A DNA stretch of 64,000 bases from Euryarchaeota archaeon UBA24 (GTDB lineage Archaea; Halobacteriota; Halobacteria; Halobacteriales; Hikarchaeaceae), in contig DASO01000010.1 of the NCBI GenBank assembly GCA_002503845.1, positions 184,935-248,934 of the forward strand. The letters are read 5' to 3'. The position numbers and the translations under genes are program-made. Under the pieces are notes generated by a model. That model did no database searches and had not been told where the DNA came from. It saw only the letters and a program-made list of their open reading frames with translations. Of the stretch, positions 17,619 through 25,330 are shown piece by piece (position 1 is the stretch's first letter; each line of letters begins with the position of its first letter).

Positions 17619-18683
17619 ATGAGGATCCAAACTCGAGAGGATATAGGAGGTGATTCAGAAAAAATTGTGATCGTTCCAGAAAGTTTGGATGATCTCTGGC
17701 ATCTACAGTTTATCTTAGAGCCAGGAGATACCGTAATAGGAGAAACGACGCGTAGAGTTCGGAGAAAAGAAGAGATTTCTAGAGAGACAAGTGGTCAGAG
17801 AGAATATATGAGAGTGGTCATTGAAATTGAGACATCGGAATTCCATAAATTTTCTAATCGGTTGAGAGTAGCAGGGATGCTTACAGAGTGCCCTTATGAA
17901 GAACAAATTGGAACACATCATACATTAAACGTAGAAATATTCGATACAATATCTATCCAGAAAAAATGGAAGTCCGATCAGATTCAGAGAATTGAAGAAG
18001 CGGTTGCTGCACGAGACTCTCCGGATATTTTAGTTGCCACAATTGAAGAGGGAGCTGCATTTGTGCAGACAATAAATCAATATGGGATTAGCGATCGGGC
18101 GAATTTATCAGGGTCTACGGGGAAGGGGGAGGGGGCGGACAGAACGGATATATTTGAAGAACTTCTAGCAGTATTGACCCACATAGAAGTGGATGTCATA
18201 GTACTTGCAGGGCCAGGATTTACCAAAGAAAATGCTCTAGATTATATTAAGTCGAGAGATGGTGAACTAGCTCAAAAAATCATATTGACTGAAACGAGTT
18301 CTGTTGGGGAGAGGGGAGTTCAAGAGGTTCTGTCAGGAGGGACTGCCAAAGATATTATTGTTAAAACCCGAATTGGGAAGGAAACCCAAATTGTGGAGGA
18401 AATAAAAAAGAGAATAAAAATTTCGGGTTTGGTTGCTTATGGACCAGAAGAAGTTCGGATTGCCTCAGAGTATGGAGCTATAGAAAATTTAGTAATTGTT
18501 GACGGGGAATTACAAGAAGAACGAGGAGGAAGAAATCTGTGGAAAGTGGATGTAGATGAGATAATAGAAATGGTAGAGAAAAAAGGGGGAGAAATTACGA
18601 TATTATCAAAAGAATATGGACCAGGAGGGGAGCTGAAAGGCCTGGGTGGAATTGCAGCACTTCTAAGGTTTCGTGTTAATTAA
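17619..18683 (+). CDS. pelA: Pelota (Dom34) ribosome-rescue factor
   Basis: A 354-residue three-domain homologue of eukaryotic Dom34/pelota and structurally of eRF1. The N-terminal Sm-like domain includes LWHLQFILEPGDTV; the central domain has ILVATIEEGAAFV and VIVLAGPGFTKEN; the C-terminal domain has VAYGPEEVRIASEYGAIENLVI. With archaeal EF1A or ABCE1 it splits ribosomes stalled without a stop codon. It lacks the GGQ motif of release factors, as expected. It is 43 bp from the ADH stop and followed by a conserved unknown gene and L37e, within 4 kb of the Rqc2 gene. Confidence 0.95.
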   Translation: MRIQTREDIGGDSEKIVIVPESLDDLWHLQFILEPGDTVIGETTRRVRRKEEISRETSGQREYMRVVIEIETSEFHKFSNRLRVAGMLTECPYEEQIGTHHTLNVEIFDTISIQKKWKSDQIQRIEEAVAARDSPDILVATIEEGAAFVQTINQYGISDRANLSGSTGKGEGADRTDIFEELLAVLTHIEVDVIVLAGPGFTKENALDYIKSRDGELAQKIILTETSSVGERGVQEVLSGGTAKDIIVKTRIGKETQIVEEIKKRIKISGLVAYGPEEVRIASEYGAIENLVIVDGELQEERGGRNLWKVDVDEIIEMVEKKGGEITILSKEYGPGGELKGLGGIAALLRFRVN

Positions 18684-18752
18684 TAAGTAAATATATTTTT
18701 TGTAAAAGATACAAACGATAGTTTGATACACAGTGAATTCTTTGTTATTTTT

Positions 18753-19304
18753 ATGCGTGTACGGAATTGGCAGGATGTATTACAAGATCTTATTTCCAAA
18801 GATTCTGATCCACAAAAATGGCGTGCTATTTCGGGGATTCGTTCAGGGGGGATAGGAGAAGATTTGTATTTGTGCCATCCCGGGGCAGGGCTCTATCACC
18901 TCAAAACATATGCGAAGAATCCATTTGAAGTTCAAGGGGTCGGTGCGCAATTGGTACATAAAATTGATGAGGGGATTAGCGATCATTTTCCGAGAGAAGT
19001 AGATGGAAGATTTGCGATACACAAACCAATTTCAGAAGGGGTAGAAGTAAAAAAAGTTACCCAGCGCGTAGAAGAAACCTTACGTGCCCATGTTGATGCG
19101 CCTACGACTTCACTAGATTTATTTGAAGATGTAATGGTCGCCGTAGGATCTCCCGCGTATGGTCCGTTAGATTACAGAGGAATGGGTAGTCGTCCGGAAT
19201 CACTAGACATGTTAGCGAAAGAATTTCATGATGTTAATAAAAAATTAGAACGGAAATTGGAAGAAATGATTAAGGATGATGAAATTGGAAGAGGCTTCGG
19301 ATAG
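18753..19304 (+). CDS. Conserved unknown protein with haloarchaeal-type sequence
   Basis: A 183-residue soluble protein. A core reading CHPGAGLYHLKTYAKNPFEV and APTTSLDLFEDVM resembles, from memory, a conserved haloarchaeal protein of unknown function found near translation genes. The start is taken as the ATG at 18753 (MRVRNWQDVLQDL); an upstream TTG-initiated frame adds ten hydrophobic residues. There are no membrane segments; the C-terminus is an acidic helix ending DDEIGRGF. It lies between pelA and the L37e gene on the same strand. Function is not known. Confidence 0.65.
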   Translation: MRVRNWQDVLQDLISKDSDPQKWRAISGIRSGGIGEDLYLCHPGAGLYHLKTYAKNPFEVQGVGAQLVHKIDEGISDHFPREVDGRFAIHKPISEGVEVKKVTQRVEETLRAHVDAPTTSLDLFEDVMVAVGSPAYGPLDYRGMGSRPESLDMLAKEFHDVNKKLERKLEEMIKDDEIGRGFG

Positions 19305-19388
19305 ATTCTAGAAAATTCAGAAGGTTACAGAAACCAAAGTTGGAGAAAAAACGCTTATACGTGATGGAGGCATCGTCTTGACTATATC

Positions 19389-19562
19389 ATGCCAGATGGA
19401 ACGAGTAGCAAGGGTAAAAAGAATAAAACCATCCATGTTAAATGTAGAAGGTGCGGTGTTGCGGCATATCATATTAAGAAGGGTGTTTGTTCTAGCTGTG
19501 GGTTTGGTAAATCGGCTAAAATGAGATCGTACTCATGGCAATCTATGGCCGGTGACAGGTAG
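19389..19562 (+). CDS. rpl37e: Ribosomal protein eL37 (L37e)
   Basis: A 57-residue protein of the large ribosomal subunit, too short for many gene finders. It has the complete zinc-ribbon pattern [20 protein letters not shown] followed by [11 protein letters not shown], almost residue for residue the archaeal eL37 pattern. It begins [14 protein letters not shown], also conserved. A TATA-like CTTATAC lies about 30 bp before the ATG. In haloarchaea an LSm gene often precedes it; here no LSm gene is visible in the 84 bp upstream. The downstream gene is convergent. Confidence 0.95.
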   Translation: MPDGTSSKGKKNKTIHVKCRRCGVAAYHIKKGVCSSCGFGKSAKMRSYSWQSMAGDR

Positions 19563-19594
19563 TACGGAAAAATAGATAAATTTTAATAAACTGA

Positions 19595-20158
19595 TTAAAG
19601 GGGATAGACATGGTAAGCCATTAGATAGACCATGGATCCCATTATAAATGCGATGAGCCATAGTTTGTATGCAACTTTTCCAACTCTCCGATGAGAAGTT
19701 CCGGGGATTTCTCCAGGAGCGTATGTTAATCCAATAGTTAAAACATAAAATAATAGAGGTACGCAAATGACAGCAAGGAGTATATGGATTGCTAAGAAAG
19801 GCAGATAAATAAATAGATAAATATTTTCGGGGCCTCCAAATTCTGCAGGTCCAACGATGGCTACCCGGTATAGATATAAAATCAAAAATGTGGCAAATAT
19901 GGTAAATGCTAGTAGCATTGTTTTGTTGTGGCGTTCTATATCTTTATTACGGATATAGGATACACCTTTTAAGATAGTTATAATTGCCAGGATACTAAGG
20001 AATGCATTGACATGAGGTATGACTTTGAGCACGGAGTCGGATCGAGGGAGGTATTCGGCAGGGAGGTACCCACCAGCAGCCCCGAATACAAGTGATAAAG
20101 ATACAATGCTCAGGAGGGCAGAAACTAGAATAATATGGTCATGGACAAATTTCTTCAC
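19595..20158 (-). CDS. DUF420-family membrane protein (cytochrome oxidase assembly type)
   Basis: A 187-residue protein with about five transmembrane helices and well-placed histidines in hydrophobic surroundings (IPHVNAFLS, ERHNKTML, AIHILLAV, SHRRVGKVAYKLWL, MAYHVYPL). This is the DUF420 pattern. Bacterial relatives such as CtaM/YozB are needed to build heme-copper oxidases, so a role in terminal oxidase assembly or copper handling is the best inference, consistent with a respiring host. It is not in an oxidase operon here; neighbours are L37e (convergent) and a TRAM protein upstream on the same strand. Confidence 0.75.
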   Translation of the reverse strand: MKKFVHDHIILVSALLSIVSLSLVFGAAGGYLPAEYLPRSDSVLKVIPHVNAFLSILAIITILKGVSYIRNKDIERHNKTMLLAFTIFATFLILYLYRVAIVGPAEFGGPENIYLFIYLPFLAIHILLAVICVPLLFYVLTIGLTYAPGEIPGTSHRRVGKVAYKLWLIAFIMGSMVYLMAYHVYPL

Positions 20159-20212
20159 AAGAGGTAGCTAGTCAGAGGGGGGAATAAATCAATTGAAATG
20201 TATCGCGGAAGG

Positions 20213-20590
20213 CTACATCAAATGTTCGACGACTTCGCCGAACGCGCAACGACTTGTGACCGAATTGATCTTTATTTTAACTTTATGCCCTATATCTGTT
20301 TTTGGAATAAATATGATATACCCAGGCCCAATGCGCGCTATACCATCGCCTTCACTTCCTATATCCTCAATTAGCACTTCGAGGGTGTCGTCTATTGCAA
20401 CAGGGGCGTCAGATACGTGGGAGGGGGTGGCATTGGTTTCCCCAGGTGATTTTGGCAAAAATAGGACTCGATAAGTGGCATCCGTATCGATATTAAAGGA
20501 GGGGGATTCTTGAGAGGGTAATTTTATAAAATGAGACTCATCATCGAGTTCAACTATACTGCTAAATAAATAGGAAAGTTCACGAGACAT
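20213..20590 (-). CDS. TRAM-domain protein
   Basis: A 125-residue protein. The C-terminal half (about 68-125) is a TRAM beta-barrel: VLIEDIGSEGDGIARIGPGYIIFIP, then VKIKINSVTSRCAFGEVVE. TRAM domains bind RNA, and small stand-alone archaeal TRAM proteins act as RNA chaperones, including in cold response. The N-terminal half (SRELSYLFSSIVE) has no recognised fold. The start is set at the ATG at 20590, which follows a TATTA-rich stretch; the longer frame adds 18 residues without support. A second TRAM protein lies at 44128-44565. Confidence 0.75.
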   Translation of the reverse strand: MSRELSYLFSSIVELDDESHFIKLPSQESPSFNIDTDATYRVLFLPKSPGETNATPSHVSDAPVAIDDTLEVLIEDIGSEGDGIARIGPGYIIFIPKTDIGHKVKIKINSVTSRCAFGEVVEHLM

Positions 20591-20738
20591 GTAAATACAT
20601 CTTAATATAACGCTTGAGTATGGTTTTACCCTATCGGTGGGCAAGGGTAATTTTCAGAGAGATTTGTACATATGAGGGTGAAAATCGCGAAAACTGGACT
20701 AAAATTATTGATAATTGAAGAAAATTGTTTATGTACAG

Positions 20739-20746
20739 TTTATAAG
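20739..20746 (+). promoter_or_regulatory. TATA box for tbp
   Basis: TTTATAAG lies 26-33 bp before the tbp ATG at 20772, an ideal distance for a leaderless transcript, and supports that start over the in-frame codon at 20715. Confidence 0.5.
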
Positions 20747-20771
20747 TAAACAGGTGAAACATAGGAGTACG

Positions 20772-21380
20772 ATGGTGAAAAAAGATGACAAACCACCATA
20801 TTGGAATGGAAGATTTCCAAAAGGAGACCCGAAAGGGACTCTGAAGATTGAAAATGTGGTCGCTTCAACGGGTATTGATCAAGAATTGAATTTAGAGGCA
20901 CTTGCGGCAGATCTACCGGGGACGGAATATGACCCTGATCGATTTCCAGGGTTAGTTTACCGCCTACAAGAACCAAAAGCTGCGTGTCTGATCTTCAGAT
21001 CAGGGAAAATTGTGTCAACAGGTGCACAGAGTATTGATGATGTGCATGCAGCGGTGGAATTGACTTTTGACACTCTGAGAGCTTTGGGGATAGAAGTTCC
21101 AGGATCGCCCGAAATAAAAGTCCAAAATATTGTGACCAGTGGGGATCTAGGCCACCCATTGAATCTAAATGCGATTGCCATTAGTTTTGGATTGGAAAAT
21201 ATTGAATATGAACCTGAGCAATTTCCAGGGTTAGTTTACCGCCTACAAGAACCAAAGGTTGTTGTTCTTCTATTTGGATCGGGGAAAGTGGTCATAACCG
21301 GAGGGAAAAAACCAGAAAATGCAGAAGAAGCGATTGACAAAATTGTTTCTAAATTAACAGAATACGCCTTATTAGGCTAA
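20772..21380 (+). CDS. tbp: TATA-box-binding protein
   Basis: A 202-residue general transcription factor that recruits TFB and RNA polymerase to TATA boxes. It has two tandem TBP repeats (about 26-105 and 115-195), each with the sequence FPGLVYRLQEPK and a following GSGK/RSGK strand; both start with the IENVV or VQNIV signature. The order and wording are very close to haloarchaeal TBPs. A lysine-rich N-terminal tail of about 20 residues (MVKKDDKPPYWNGRF) is longer than I expect for the family. A 36-base DNA stretch is identical between the two repeats (see findings). Confidence 0.97.
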   Translation: MVKKDDKPPYWNGRFPKGDPKGTLKIENVVASTGIDQELNLEALAADLPGTEYDPDRFPGLVYRLQEPKAACLIFRSGKIVSTGAQSIDDVHAAVELTFDTLRALGIEVPGSPEIKVQNIVTSGDLGHPLNLNAIAISFGLENIEYEPEQFPGLVYRLQEPKVVVLLFGSGKVVITGGKKPENAEEAIDKIVSKLTEYALLG

Positions 21381-21461
21381 GTATAGCAGAGATATAGAAA
21401 TAGGCCCTCCATAGGGCAAAACGAAAGCACTTTTAACGGGTCGAGAGCTATCTCCTTGCGC

Positions 21462-21546
21462 GCGCAGGTAGCTAAGCCAGGCCAAAGGCGCAGGGTTGAG
21501 GGCTCTGTCTCGTAGGAGTTCCCAGGTTCGAATCCTGGTCTGCGCA
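21462..21546 (+). tRNA. tRNA-Leu (anticodon GAG)
   Basis: An 85-nt class II tRNA. Acceptor GCGCAGG pairs with TCTGCGC (one G-U), the anticodon stem is CAGGG/CTCTG around loop TTGAGGG, so the anticodon is GAG (Leu, CUC/CUU). It has a long variable arm and a T arm CCAGG-TTCGAAT-CCTGG. The discriminator is A and no CCA is encoded. No intron is present. Confidence 0.95.
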
Positions 21547-21566
21547 TGAAATTGCAGAATAAAATT

Positions 21567-21764
21567 ATGGATATATTAAAAGAACTTAAAAATTTTCTAA
21601 GTTATATTTTATTGTTCATTATTCTATATATTTTCATTGGGATCATGATTAGTTTTGCATCCACTTTATTCCAAATTTCTCTTTCTTCGTTTGGCAACTT
21701 TCAGGTTATCTTTGCTCCAATTATTGCGGGAATTATCACAATTTGGCTATGGTGGCGAAAATAG
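21567..21764 (+). CDS. Small two-helix membrane protein, unknown
   Basis: A 65-residue protein: a short charged start (MDILKELKN), two hydrophobic helices (about 14-37 and 46-62) and a WRK end. It is directly downstream of tRNA-Leu, and an alternative ATG at 21546 would share its first base with the tRNA discriminator. It is more AT-rich than its neighbours. I recognise no family; it could be a regulatory membrane peptide, a remnant integrated next to a tRNA, or a chance ORF. Confidence 0.4.
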   Translation: MDILKELKNFLSYILLFIILYIFIGIMISFASTLFQISLSSFGNFQVIFAPIIAGIITIWLWWRK

Positions 21765-21853
21765 AGATATAGAGCATATAATGGATCCTGGAGAGGAGAT
21801 CTTCCTATATTCGATCGAGGAGCTTTTCGCCTGAGGGACTCTTAAGAACAAAT

Positions 21854-23056
21854 ATGGTTACACTAGTGTTCGATGGAAAAATGGGCGCCAGTGGCGATAT
21901 GATAATTGCGGCACTTTTAGGAGTTGGGGCAAATGCAGAAGTATTGAGTCCAATAGAAGAAGGGCTAGGCGTGAAATATGATATAGAAGAATTAGTAGAA
22001 CAAGGAATCGCAGCGAAACAGGTTCGGGTTACACGAGGGGGGAAGGTCATAGAGGGAGAAAGGTCTAGTAAGAATTTGAAAGATATAATAAAAGTGGTCG
22101 AATCTCTATCAATTTCAGAAAAGGTGGCTTCTGATGCGGTTGGTATATTCCAGCTGTTGGGAGAGGCTGAAGCAGAAGTACATGGGAAAAGGTTAGAAGA
22201 AATACACCTGCACGAAGTTGGAGCAGATGATGCGATTGCAGATATCGTGGGTACTTGTGTATTGATGGAAGATTTGGGTGTAAAGTCTGTAATAGTCCCT
22301 CCAGTATCGGTCGGAGAGGGTACGGTTAAAATGCAGCATGGAGAATATCCAATTCCAGCACCAGCGGTACTGGTTCTTGCTAAAAATGCAACTTGGTCGA
22401 TACGGGGTGGACCTGTCGAACGGGAGTTATTGACTCCCACGGGGGCTGCAATACTAGTCTACTTTGGAGAGGGAGTTGAAAGAATACCTCCATTGGAAGT
22501 TATGAGAACGGGATATGGTATGGGACACCACAAGATAGAAGGTGTAGCAAACATATTGAGAGTAATAAGTGGAGAAATGAAGAATTTAGAAAAGGATGAA
22601 ATTGTCTTGTTGGAGACGAACATAGATGATGTCAGTCCAGAGGTAATAGGAAATCTCTATGAAGTATTAGTAGAAGAAGGGGCAAGAGATGTCACAGTTA
22701 TTCCAGCCATGATGAAAAAATCTAGACCGGGGCATATTGTTAAGGTTGTTGTCAAGCCTGAAAATGCAGACCGTGTTGCACAGAGACTAGCCGAGGAAAC
22801 AGGTACATTGGGAATTAGAGAGTCTCCGGGGACACATAGATGGATAGCAAGTCGAAAAATGGAACAGATTTCAGTGGAAATAGAAGATAAAACATATGCA
22901 ATTGCTATTAAAATTGCATCTGGAAAGGAAGGGAAAGTTTACAACATAAGTGCAGAGTATGAAGACGCGGCTAAGGTTGCTCGTGAAGTTAATTGGCCGG
23001 TTAGAAGAATAATTGGGTTGGTTGAAGAGAAAGCTAGAGAAAAATGGATGCAATAA
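21854..23056 (+). CDS. larC: LarC-type nickel insertion protein
   Basis: A 400-residue protein of the LarC (old DUF111/TIGR00299) family. LarC inserts nickel into the pyridinium-bisthiocarboxylate mononucleotide to form the nickel-pincer nucleotide used by lactate racemase and related racemases. Motifs: VFDGKMGASGDM at the N-terminus, EIHLHEVGADDAIADIVG, a GELLTPTGAA-like stretch, and C-terminal LETNIDDVSPE. It is in one piece, unlike bacterial examples read by frameshifting. No larA, larB or larE lies in this window. The gene ends 43 bp before the radB start. Confidence 0.9.
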   Translation: MVTLVFDGKMGASGDMIIAALLGVGANAEVLSPIEEGLGVKYDIEELVEQGIAAKQVRVTRGGKVIEGERSSKNLKDIIKVVESLSISEKVASDAVGIFQLLGEAEAEVHGKRLEEIHLHEVGADDAIADIVGTCVLMEDLGVKSVIVPPVSVGEGTVKMQHGEYPIPAPAVLVLAKNATWSIRGGPVERELLTPTGAAILVYFGEGVERIPPLEVMRTGYGMGHHKIEGVANILRVISGEMKNLEKDEIVLLETNIDDVSPEVIGNLYEVLVEEGARDVTVIPAMMKKSRPGHIVKVVVKPENADRVAQRLAEETGTLGIRESPGTHRWIASRKMEQISVEIEDKTYAIAIKIASGKEGKVYNISAEYEDAAKVAREVNWPVRRIIGLVEEKAREKWMQ

Positions 23057-23099
23057 ATTCATCGGAGTTTTTTTCACCAGGGGAAAGATACGAAGTTAT

Positions 23100-23795
23100 G
23101 TGGATAGAAAACTTTCAACAGGGTGCATTCCAATAGATGACCTACTAGGAGGAGGCATCGATATGGGGTCTATTACGCAAGTATATGGCTCCCCTGCTGC
23201 GGGGAAGACAAACATTGCACTTAGTGCTGCGGCTCAGACTGTAGCAGAAAATAAGAAGGTTGTTTATATTGATACAGAGGGGATATCTATCGATCGGTTT
23301 CATCAACTGGCGAGGAATAAAGGAGACCCTTATGAATTGGGAGAAAATTTAATAATTTCAGAGGTACATAATTTCGAAGAACAGTCTGCTGCTATCAAAA
23401 AGGTGGGCGGTTTTGCAGCAGAGGTAGATCTTATTGTTCTTGATAGTGCCACCGGGTTTTATCGACTTGAACAAGCCGAAAGAGCAGATGGAGGAGCTCT
23501 TCGAACACTAGCGCGTCAGATGATATCGCTGTTGTCGTTGGCTAGGAGGTTCGATCTTGCGGTGATTGTAACAAACCAAGTGTATACGCATCCAGAAACC
23601 AACCAGATTAGGCCATTAGGTGGAAATTTACTACCTCACTGGAATGGGACCGTCCTTAGGCTTGATAGATTTAAAGGAGGGAATAGAAAGATTACAATCG
23701 AGAAACATAGATCTAGGCCAGCGGGGGAGAATACCATGTTTGTGATCAAAGAGGATGGTTTGGTTGGGGGGGATGGATGGCAGATAGTAAACTAA
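23100..23795 (+). CDS. radB: RadB recombinase paralogue
   Basis: A 231-residue RecA/RadA-type ATPase without the N-terminal helix-hairpin-helix domain, as in RadB. Walker A is GSPAAGKT, Walker B is LIVLDSATGFY, and the L2-side region has TNQVYTHPETNQIRPLGG. RadB helps RadA in homologous recombination. The start is best placed at a GTG (23100), giving VDRKLSTGCIPIDDLLGGG at the expected N-terminus; the open frame further upstream overlaps larC. The 3' end overlaps the convergent phoU gene by 4 bp. Confidence 0.92.
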   Translation: MDRKLSTGCIPIDDLLGGGIDMGSITQVYGSPAAGKTNIALSAAAQTVAENKKVVYIDTEGISIDRFHQLARNKGDPYELGENLIISEVHNFEEQSAAIKKVGGFAAEVDLIVLDSATGFYRLEQAERADGGALRTLARQMISLLSLARRFDLAVIVTNQVYTHPETNQIRPLGGNLLPHWNGTVLRLDRFKGGNRKITIEKHRSRPAGENTMFVIKEDGLVGGDGWQIVN

Positions 23796-24472
23796 TACAA
23801 TAATTCTTCGTTGTTAGTTACCATATACAACGTTCTCGCTGCGATATTTACAGCGTGGTCACCTACACGTTCTATGTCGCGTATTGTTAACAAAAATCGT
23901 TGTACATCAGACATCAGATCATCTAAAGTATCAAGGGGCGTGTCACCCTCGAATTTGGTTTCTATGAGCGATTTGACGACAAATTGATTGGCAATTCGAC
24001 ACAAACTATCGACTTCTGCATCTCTATTTGAAATTTCGAAACATGTGTCTGAATCTTGGTTTTCGTACGCCTTCATAGAGTCAGCTAGCATCGTGTGAAC
24101 GAGATTTCCGAGAGAACTTATATCTACATCTGGGAAGATGTCTCCCCGACCATCTAGAGTATAGTCACCTAGGTTGACTGCGAGATCTGCGATTCGTTCT
24201 AGATCGGTGATGATTTTAAAAGAAGATGCTATCAATCTTAGATCTCCTGCAACGGGTTGTTGTAGTGCAAGTAGATTGACACACTGAGATTCCAAATCAA
24301 GATACATATCATTGATTTCATCGTCACCAAAAATGACAAGCTTTGCCAGGCTGATATCATTTTTGATGAGAGCATTGAGTCCCATTTCAAGCCGCTCTAG
24401 AACAAGATCCGCCATGTCGAGGACGCCCGTCTTAAGTTGTTTAAGTCCATCTTGGTAGGTCTCACGTGCCAT
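23792..24472 (-). CDS. phoU: PhoU phosphate-transport regulator
   Basis: A 226-residue helical protein with two PhoU repeats, each holding the metal-binding E/DxxxD motifs (DLERIADLAVNLGDYTL in the first, DIERVGDHAVNIA in the second). PhoU restrains phosphate uptake through PstB and phosphate signalling. It is the last gene of the pstSCAB-phoU operon, 32 bp after pstB. A second PhoU-domain protein with an AbrB domain stands divergently at the other end of the operon. Confidence 0.93.
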   Translation of the reverse strand: MARETYQDGLKQLKTGVLDMADLVLERLEMGLNALIKNDISLAKLVIFGDDEINDMYLDLESQCVNLLALQQPVAGDLRLIASSFKIITDLERIADLAVNLGDYTLDGRGDIFPDVDISSLGNLVHTMLADSMKAYENQDSDTCFEISNRDAEVDSLCRIANQFVVKSLIETKFEGDTPLDTLDDLMSDVQRFLLTIRDIERVGDHAVNIAARTLYMVTNNEELLY

Positions 24473-24504
24473 GATTAAGGTAATGAGTTCATGATAAATT
24501 AAAG

Positions 24505-25311
24505 TTATCCAAATTTACCAGTAATATAATCTTCTACTTGTTGATTATGTGGATTTTCGAATATGGTTTTGGTGTCGTCGAACTCTATTAAGTTTCCTCC
24601 GGTAAGGAAAACTGCAGTTTTATCGGATATTCTAGCTGCTTGCTGCATATTGTGAGTAACGATCACAACAGTGTAATCCTTGGTTAGTTCTTGGATTAAA
24701 TCTTCAATTTGAGATGTTGCAATGGGGTCAAGTGCGCTTGCGGGTTCGTCCATGAGGATTACCTCTGGATCTACTGCGATTGTTCTAGCGATGCAAAGTC
24801 GTTGTTGTTGCCCACCCGAAAGTCCTGTTGCCTTTTCATCCAATCGGTCAGAAACCTCTTTCCAAAGTGCAGCTCTCTTAAGTGCGGATTCGACGATTTC
24901 ATCCATGTTGTCAGTTTTGCCTTGGATTCTTAGACCATATGCGACGTTATCATATATGGATTTGGGGAAGGGATTTGGAGATTGGAAAACCATACCGACC
25001 AAGCGGCGGAGGAGAACAGGATCTACTTCTTCGGAATAAATATTAGTACCACCTAGGAAAAGATTACCTTCAACCGATACTCCTGGAATGAGATCATTCA
25101 TTCTGTTGATGCATCGAAGAAAGGTTGATTTTCCACAGCCAGAAGGTCCAATAATAGCAGTTACTTTTTTAAGGGGGATATCAACGGTTACATCTTCTAT
25201 TGCTATTTTTGATCCATATTTGACTGTGAGGTTTTGACTAGAGATAATACTATTACCAGATACTGGTTTTTTGGGGTCGCTATTGGTAGATTTTGATTTT
25301 GACAATGGCAT
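24505..25311 (-). CDS. pstB: Phosphate ABC transporter ATP-binding protein
   Basis: A 268-residue ABC ATPase that powers phosphate import. Walker A is GPSGCGKST, the signature motif is [13 protein letters not shown], Walker B is [13 protein letters not shown], and the switch His is in IVTHNMQQA. The PstB-typical [12 protein letters not shown] follows Walker A. An N-terminal tail of about 30 Ser/Lys-rich residues precedes the ABC domain. It lies 19 bp after pstA and just before phoU in the operon. Confidence 0.96.
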   Translation of the reverse strand: MPLSKSKSTNSDPKKPVSGNSIISSQNLTVKYGSKIAIEDVTVDIPLKKVTAIIGPSGCGKSTFLRCINRMNDLIPGVSVEGNLFLGGTNIYSEEVDPVLLRRLVGMVFQSPNPFPKSIYDNVAYGLRIQGKTDNMDEIVESALKRAALWKEVSDRLDEKATGLSGGQQQRLCIARTIAVDPEVILMDEPASALDPIATSQIEDLIQELTKDYTVVIVTHNMQQAARISDKTAVFLTGGNLIEFDDTKTIFENPHNQQVEDYITGKFG

Positions 25312-25330
25312 GTGAAATTATTCCTTTGGA

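Noticed and set aside
21805..22440. 211-codon minus-strand frame
   Set aside because: Antisense to larC, whose motifs are convincing on the plus strand.
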